The position numbers and the translations under genes are program-made. 44,800 bases of DNA. Origin: JBASNZ01 sp049657775. Its GTDB lineage: Bacteria; Actinomycetota; Coriobacteriia; Anaerosomatales; Anaerosomataceae. The notes beneath the pieces are model-generated. The model ran no database searches. It saw only the letters and a list, made by a program, of their open reading frames with translations, and had not been told where the DNA came from. The stretch is from positions 1-44,800 of the forward strand of contig JBASNZ010000048.1 in the NCBI GenBank assembly GCA_049657775.1, given 5' to 3'. Positions 40,202-44,800 of the stretch are shown piece by piece (the first letter of the stretch is position 1; each line of letters opens with the position of its first letter).

Positions 40202-43200
40202 ATGGCGCGTCCGTTCGTGCACGTGCACACGCACTCCGAATACTCCGTCCTGGACGGGCACGCCAAGATCGGCCGACTGCTGGATCGCGCCCACGCGCTC
40301 GATCAGCCTGCGCTCGCGCTCACCGACCATGGCGTCATGTTCGGCGCAGTCGAGTTCTACAAGGCCGCCGTTCGCGGCAGCGATAAGTCCGGGCGCCCGC
40401 CGATCAAGCCCGTCATCGGCTGTGAGATCTACTTCACGCCGGATTCCCGGGCCAAGCGCGACGGCAAGCCGCGCCTCCACCACCTGCTGCTTCTGGCCAA
40501 GAACGACGTCGGCTACCGCAATCTGATGGCCATGGTCTCCGAGTCGTGGACCACGGGCTTCTACTATAAGCCTCAGGTCGACCTTGAGCTTCTTGAGCGC
40601 TACTCGGAGGGGCTCATCGCAACGTCGGCGTGCATGAGCGGCATCATCAGCAAGTCGTTCGAGCGCGGCGATCCCGAAGAGGCCCGCAAATGGGCCGAGA
40701 CCTACGCTCGCGTGTTCGGCGAGGGTGATTTCTACCTTGAGGTCCAGGAGCAGGGGATCACCGCCGACAACGGCGTCACGCAAACGCAGCTCAACCGCGC
40801 GATCGCCGACCTCGGGCGCGAGATGGGCCTCCCGCTTGTTGGAACCAACGACATCCACTACGTCAACGCTGAGGACTGCAGGGCCCAGGACATGCTCGTC
40901 TGCATCCAGACCGGCAGGACCTTGGACGACGAAAGCCGGATGAAGTTCTCCTCGGACCAGTTCTTCATGAAGTCCGGTGACGAGATGGCGTCGGCGCTCT
41001 CGGAGTATCCCGAGGCGATCGCCAACACCGTGGACATCGCCGAGCGGTGCGATCTGTCGCTCGAGTTCGACCGGATCATCCTGCCCGTGTTCGATGTGCC
41101 GGGCGGGAAGACAGAGGACGAGCACCTGCGCGAGGAGTGTCTGCGAGGACTCACCGCGCGCTACGGGGACCCGATACCCGAGGAGTCGCTCCGGCGTCTC
41201 GACACCGAGCTCAAGGTCATCACCGACAAGGGCCTCTCGGCGTACTTCCTCATCGTCGCGGACTTCGTGAAGTGGGCCAAGGACAACGGGATCGGCGTCG
41301 GCCCGGGTCGAGGCAGCGCGGCCGGCTCCATCATCAGCTACGCGCTGCGCATCACCAACCTGGACCCGATCGAGCACGGGCTCATCTTCGAGCGCTTCCT
41401 CAACCCGGAACGCACCGAGATGCCCGATATCGACATCGACTTCGACGACGAACGTCGCGGCGAGGTCATCGACTACGTGCGTGAGAAGTACGGCGAGGAC
41501 CGCGTAGCGCAGGTGGTCACGTATTCAACGATGAAGGCCCGCGCGGCCATACGCGACGCGGGGCGCGTGCTCGGGTACCCCTTTGGCGTGCCGGACAAGA
41601 TCGCCAAGCAGATCCAGGAAGGCCCGGACGCCACTATCGAGAGCTCGCTTGCCGGCAACCCCGATCTGCGGGCCGAGTACGAGACCAGCGGCGACACCAA
41701 AGCGATCATCGACGCCGCCAAGGCGCTCGAGGGCGTCGTGCGCGGTGAGGGCGTGCATGCGGCGGCCGTCGTCATCTGCCGCGACCCGCTGCTGGAGTAC
41801 ACGCCGGTCAAGCTCGACACCAAGGGCGGCTCCGTCATCACGCAGTACGAAGGCTCGGTCATCGCCGAACTCGGGCTGCTCAAGATGGACTTCTTAGGCC
41901 TGCGAACCCTCACGGTCATCGCCAAGGCGGTCCGGTCGATCGAGGCCAACCACGGTGTCAAGCTCGATATCGACTCGTTGCCGATGGACGACAAGGCCAC
42001 GTTCGAGTTGCTCCGCAAGGGCGACGTCGACGGAGTCTTCCAGCTTGGTGAGTCGGCGGGCATGCGGCAGCTCGTCAAGGACCTCCAGCCCGAGACCTTC
42101 GCCGAGATCGTGGCGTGCCTGGCGCTCTACCGCCCCGGTCCGCTGCAATCCGGCATGGTGCGAGACTTCGTCAACCGCAAACACGGCCGCGCCAAGGTCG
42201 AGTACTACGATGACCGCGTCAAGCACATCCTGGAAGAGACCTACGGCACCATGGTCTACCAGGAGCAGGTCATGCGCCTGTCCATGGACATGGCCGGCTT
42301 CTCGGCGGCAAAGGCGGACAAACTCCGCAAGGCGATGGGCAAGAAGATCGCCGAGGAGATGGCCAAGTGGCGCTCGGACTTCGTCGAGGGCTCGGTGGCC
42401 GGCGGCTACGATCGCAAGCTTGCGGAACGCGTCTACGATGACATCGAGAAGTTCGCCGGATACGGCTTCAACAAGAGTCACTCAGCGGCATACGGCCTTA
42501 TCGCGTACCAGACCGCGTATCTGCGGGCGCACTACCCGCTCGAGTTCATGGCCGCCGTGCTCACCAGCTACACCGGCAAGTCAGACTCGATCGTGCGCTA
42601 CATCGCCGCCTGCAATGCCTCGGGTATCACGGTGTTGCCGCCCGACGTGAACTCCTCGGGACGTGACTTCACGGCCGTCGACGGCGGCATCCGATTCGGA
42701 CTTGCCGGCATCCGCAACGTTGGCGAGGGCGTGGTCGAGACGATCGAGGCCGAGCGCACGGCGAACGGACCGTACACTTCGCTGCACGATTTTCTCGCGC
42801 GGATCGACCTCAAGGGCGTGAACAAGAAGACGATCGAGGCGCTCATCAAGGCGGGGGCCTTCGACTCCACCGGTTATACACGCAAGCACCTCATGGAACT
42901 CATGGACAGCGCCATGGACGCCGCGCTGAAGCGCCAGAAGGACGCCGCCAGCGGGCAGGTGTCGATGTTCGACCTGTTCGAGCCCGAGGAGCACGGCATG
43001 TCCGATGACGCGCCGCCGCCCGACGGCGTCGAATGGGACAAGGGCGTCAAGCTGGGCTTTGAGAAGGAGATGCTCGGCATCTACGTCTCGGACCATCCGC
43101 TTTCCGACATCAGGCATCTCATCACGGCAGCGCGGACGTACTCGCTTGGCGCTACCGAGGAGCTTCGGGACGGAGTCGTCGGCTGGTTCGCCGGTATCGT

Positions 43201-43678
43201 GACCAGGACCGAGCGGATCGCCACCAAGGCGGGCAAGCTCATGGGGACGTTCACCCTTGAAGATCTCGAGGGCTCTATGGACGGCGTGCTCTTCCCACAG
43301 ACGTACGACAAGTTCCGAGACGTACTGGTTGAAGATGCCGTCGTGCGCGTGAAGGCCAAGGTCGAGGACTCGGACCGGGGCCGCAAGCTCATGGTGCAAG
43401 TCGTTGAGCCGCTCTCGGACGACGGTTGTTTCGAGCGGCCACCCGGAACGCTCAACGTGCGGGCGGACGCGCCCATGCTGGAAAACGGACGGTTCGAGCG
43501 GTTCCGCTCGATCCTGCATCAACATCCCGGTCGGGACTGCGTGCACCTCGAGCTGGCGTATCCGGACCGAAGCAAAGTGCTCAAACTGGGGGATGACTAT
43601 CGGGTGGATGCGACGTCGAACTCGTTGCATGCGGAGCTTAAGGAGCTTCTCGGCGAACGGTCGGTGTGGGAGGGCTGA
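40202..43678 (+). CDS. dnaE: DNA polymerase III subunit alpha
   Basis: 1158 residues, full length for DnaE. The N-terminal PHP domain (1-280) starts FVHVHTHSEYSVLDG and keeps the metal-type histidines. The polymerase core has GVGPGRGSAAGSIISYAL near residue 370 and the catalytic aspartates D411 and D413 in MPDIDIDFDDERR. Further on come the fingers and duplicated helix-hairpin-helix region (ALIKAGAFDSTGY) and an OB fold at about 1000-1100 (VGWFAGIVTRTERIATKAGK). It is the replicative polymerase. Its start lies 3 nt after the yerC-like stop; a DnaE-type polymerase rather than PolC suits an actinobacterial genome. Confidence 0.96.
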   Translation: MARPFVHVHTHSEYSVLDGHAKIGRLLDRAHALDQPALALTDHGVMFGAVEFYKAAVRGSDKSGRPPIKPVIGCEIYFTPDSRAKRDGKPRLHHLLLLAKNDVGYRNLMAMVSESWTTGFYYKPQVDLELLERYSEGLIATSACMSGIISKSFERGDPEEARKWAETYARVFGEGDFYLEVQEQGITADNGVTQTQLNRAIADLGREMGLPLVGTNDIHYVNAEDCRAQDMLVCIQTGRTLDDESRMKFSSDQFFMKSGDEMASALSEYPEAIANTVDIAERCDLSLEFDRIILPVFDVPGGKTEDEHLREECLRGLTARYGDPIPEESLRRLDTELKVITDKGLSAYFLIVADFVKWAKDNGIGVGPGRGSAAGSIISYALRITNLDPIEHGLIFERFLNPERTEMPDIDIDFDDERRGEVIDYVREKYGEDRVAQVVTYSTMKARAAIRDAGRVLGYPFGVPDKIAKQIQEGPDATIESSLAGNPDLRAEYETSGDTKAIIDAAKALEGVVRGEGVHAAAVVICRDPLLEYTPVKLDTKGGSVITQYEGSVIAELGLLKMDFLGLRTLTVIAKAVRSIEANHGVKLDIDSLPMDDKATFELLRKGDVDGVFQLGESAGMRQLVKDLQPETFAEIVACLALYRPGPLQSGMVRDFVNRKHGRAKVEYYDDRVKHILEETYGTMVYQEQVMRLSMDMAGFSAAKADKLRKAMGKKIAEEMAKWRSDFVEGSVAGGYDRKLAERVYDDIEKFAGYGFNKSHSAAYGLIAYQTAYLRAHYPLEFMAAVLTSYTGKSDSIVRYIAACNASGITVLPPDVNSSGRDFTAVDGGIRFGLAGIRNVGEGVVETIEAERTANGPYTSLHDFLARIDLKGVNKKTIEALIKAGAFDSTGYTRKHLMELMDSAMDAALKRQKDAASGQVSMFDLFEPEEHGMSDDAPPPDGVEWDKGVKLGFEKEMLGIYVSDHPLSDIRHLITAARTYSLGATEELRDGVVGWFAGIVTRTERIATKAGKLMGTFTLEDLEGSMDGVLFPQTYDKFRDVLVEDAVVRVKAKVEDSDRGRKLMVQVVEPLSDDGCFERPPGTLNVRADAPMLENGRFERFRSILHQHPGRDCVHLELAYPDRSKVLKLGDDYRVDATSNSLHAELKELLGERSVWEG

Positions 43679-43681
43679 CGC

Positions 43682-43711
43682 TTGACGCGAGGGCATCCGG
43701 CGTGGTACTCC
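43682..43711 (+). promoter_or_regulatory. Possible hisZ promoter
   Basis: TTGACG (43682-43687) and TACTCC (43706-43711) are spaced by 18 bp, with TGG before the -10 as an extended element. The -10 is poor, so this is tentative. Confidence 0.35.
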
Positions 43712-43769
43712 ATTACTGCATCACTCTACTACGCTAAAGCACCGATGATCGACGGGGAGTGAGTATCGC

Positions 43770-44800
43770 GTGCGACCGGTCACACCAAGAGGGTTCAGGG
43801 ATGTGCTCTCCTCCGAAGCGCTCGAGCGCGAGGCGGTAGCCTCGGCGATCAACGAGACGTTCACGTCGTGGGGCTATGCGCCGATCGAGACGCCGATGGT
43901 TGAAGAGCTGGCGACGCTCGAACGCGGCGCCGGCGCCAATGTCGGCGATGGCGTGTTCCGGCTTTTCGACGCTGACGGCTCGCTCCTGGCACTTCGACCC
44001 GAGATGACCGTGCCGATCGCCCGGGTCGCAGCCACGCGACTGGCCGAGGAGCCCGGTGCCCAGCGCGTGCGCTACAGCGCTCAAGTCTTCCGCGAGCACG
44101 AATCGTTCCGCGGGCAGTCGCGCCAGTTCACCCAGATCGGTGTTGAACTTATCGGCGCACGTGGACCCGCTTCGGACGCCGAGGTCGTGGCCCTTGCCGC
44201 CGACGCACTCTCCGCCGCAGGTCTCAACGACTTCGTCATCGCGATCGGTACCGTGCGGCTGCTGCACGACCTCATCGGCGTTGCGGGTGCCCCCGAGGAG
44301 TGGGGTACCGCCGTGCTGGCCGCCGCGCACGACCGCAACCTGGTCGAACTCGACCGGCTCGCCCGCGAGGACTACATCGCTCCCGAGGTCGGCCGCGCGC
44401 TCAGCTCGTCGCTGCGCCTTCGCGGCGGACGGAATGCGCTCGAGGAGTGCCGGCAGCTGCTGCTTGCCTGCGGGCTGGACACCACACTTTGCAACTTGAG
44501 GGAGACCTACGGCGTGCTGGAGGCGCTTGGCTACGCGGGTCACGTGGTGCTTGACTTCGGCATCGTGCGCTCCTTCCAGTACTACACGGGCTTCGTCCTC
44601 GAGGCGTACGCGCCCGGTCTGGGGCTCCCGATCGGGGGAGGTGGCCGGTACGACGGCCTGCTTGCCTCATTCGAGCACCCGGCGCCGTCGGCGGGCTTCG
44701 CTTTTGGCCTCGAGCGCGTGATGATCGCGCTGGCCGAGCAGGGCTGCACCCCCGACATTCGCGGCCTCGACGCGGTCATCGGCGGATACGAGCCGATCGC
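43770..44800 (+). CDS. hisZ: ATP phosphoribosyltransferase regulatory subunit (3' end outside window)
   Basis: 343 codons are visible from the GTG at 43770; the frame is still open at the window edge. The sequence begins VTPRGFRDVLSSEALERE and contains LLALRPEMTVPIARVAATRL (motif 2 region), YSAQVFREHESFRGQSRQF, FQYYTGFVLEAYAPGLGLPI, GGGGRYDGLL and FAFGLERVMIAL. This is the histidyl-tRNA-synthetase-like catalytic core, but the FEAYAPGLG pattern and the PRGFRDVL opening mark HisZ rather than HisS. HisZ pairs with short HisG to start histidine synthesis, so a hisG should follow outside the window. GGGGAGTGAG lies upstream of the GTG. Confidence 0.85.
   Translation, partial: MRPVTPRGFRDVLSSEALEREAVASAINETFTSWGYAPIETPMVEELATLERGAGANVGDGVFRLFDADGSLLALRPEMTVPIARVAATRLAEEPGAQRVRYSAQVFREHESFRGQSRQFTQIGVELIGARGPASDAEVVALAADALSAAGLNDFVIAIGTVRLLHDLIGVAGAPEEWGTAVLAAAHDRNLVELDRLAREDYIAPEVGRALSSSLRLRGGRNALEECRQLLLACGLDTTLCNLRETYGVLEALGYAGHVVLDFGIVRSFQYYTGFVLEAYAPGLGLPIGGGGRYDGLLASFEHPAPSAGFAFGLERVMIALAEQGCTPDIRGLDAVIGGYEPI

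Noticed and set aside
1..44800. CRISPR arrays, rRNA, tRNA genes, prophage or intact insertion sequences
   Set aside because: I saw no regularly spaced repeats, no conserved rRNA or tRNA segments and no complete transposase or integrase.

Overview
The window is high-GC DNA with densely packed genes, many GTG starts and strong AGGAGG-type ribosome binding sites. A T-box leader, a YerC-dnaE pair, a hisZ gene and a citramalate route to isoleucine point to a high-GC Gram-positive. My best guess is an anaerobic Actinomycetota of the Coriobacteriia type. That placement is an inference and no marker gene here settles it.

Layout. (1) 1-1.2 kb: a Fic-fold protein whose catalytic signature has been replaced. 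(2) 1.5-7.3 kb, minus strand: a TetR regulator, an MMPL/RND exporter and a secreted partner form one efflux operon, followed by a DegV lipid-binding protein. (3) 7.4-9.3 kb: a PadR regulator and a membrane protein with a permease-prefix domain, behind a promoter covered by an inverted repeat. (4) 9.5-16.4 kb: an accessory stretch with a drug/metabolite exporter, several small membrane or unknown proteins, a molybdenum-storage-type amino-acid-kinase protein with a small partner, a CHAD protein, a DinB protein, and remnants of a DUF1801 gene and a flavodoxin gene. (5) 16.5-22.9 kb: isocitrate dehydrogenase, an anchored beta-propeller protein, an AcuC-type deacetylase, an AbrB/PIN toxin-antitoxin pair, and a decaying caspase-like peptidase/lipoprotein locus with several frameshifts. 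(6) 22.9-38.2 kb: the dominant feature, a T-box-controlled branched-chain amino-acid and serine supercluster, ilvD-ilvB-ilvN-ilvC-aminotransferase-serA-leuA-leuC-leuD-leuB-ilvE-cimA. (7) 38.3-44.8 kb: an FAH-family hydrolase, a membrane protein, a TrpR-like YerC protein, dnaE and the 5' part of hisZ.

How it works together. IlvBN, IlvC and IlvD make the valine and isoleucine keto acids. LeuA, LeuCD and LeuB carry 2-ketoisovalerate to leucine. CimA with the same LeuCD and LeuB can make 2-ketobutyrate from pyruvate, so isoleucine need not come from threonine. IlvE aminates all three products. The class V aminotransferase and SerA probably make serine. The leader before ilvD reads as a T-box with a probable leucine (CUG) specifier, so uncharged tRNA-Leu would switch on at least the start of this cluster.

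The best candidates for something new are the molybdenum-storage-like protein with its unknown small partner (12.7-13.8 kb), the Fic pseudo-enzyme at the left edge, and the decayed caspase-like/lipoprotein pair at 20.8-22.9 kb. I saw no rRNA, tRNA, CRISPR array or intact insertion sequence.
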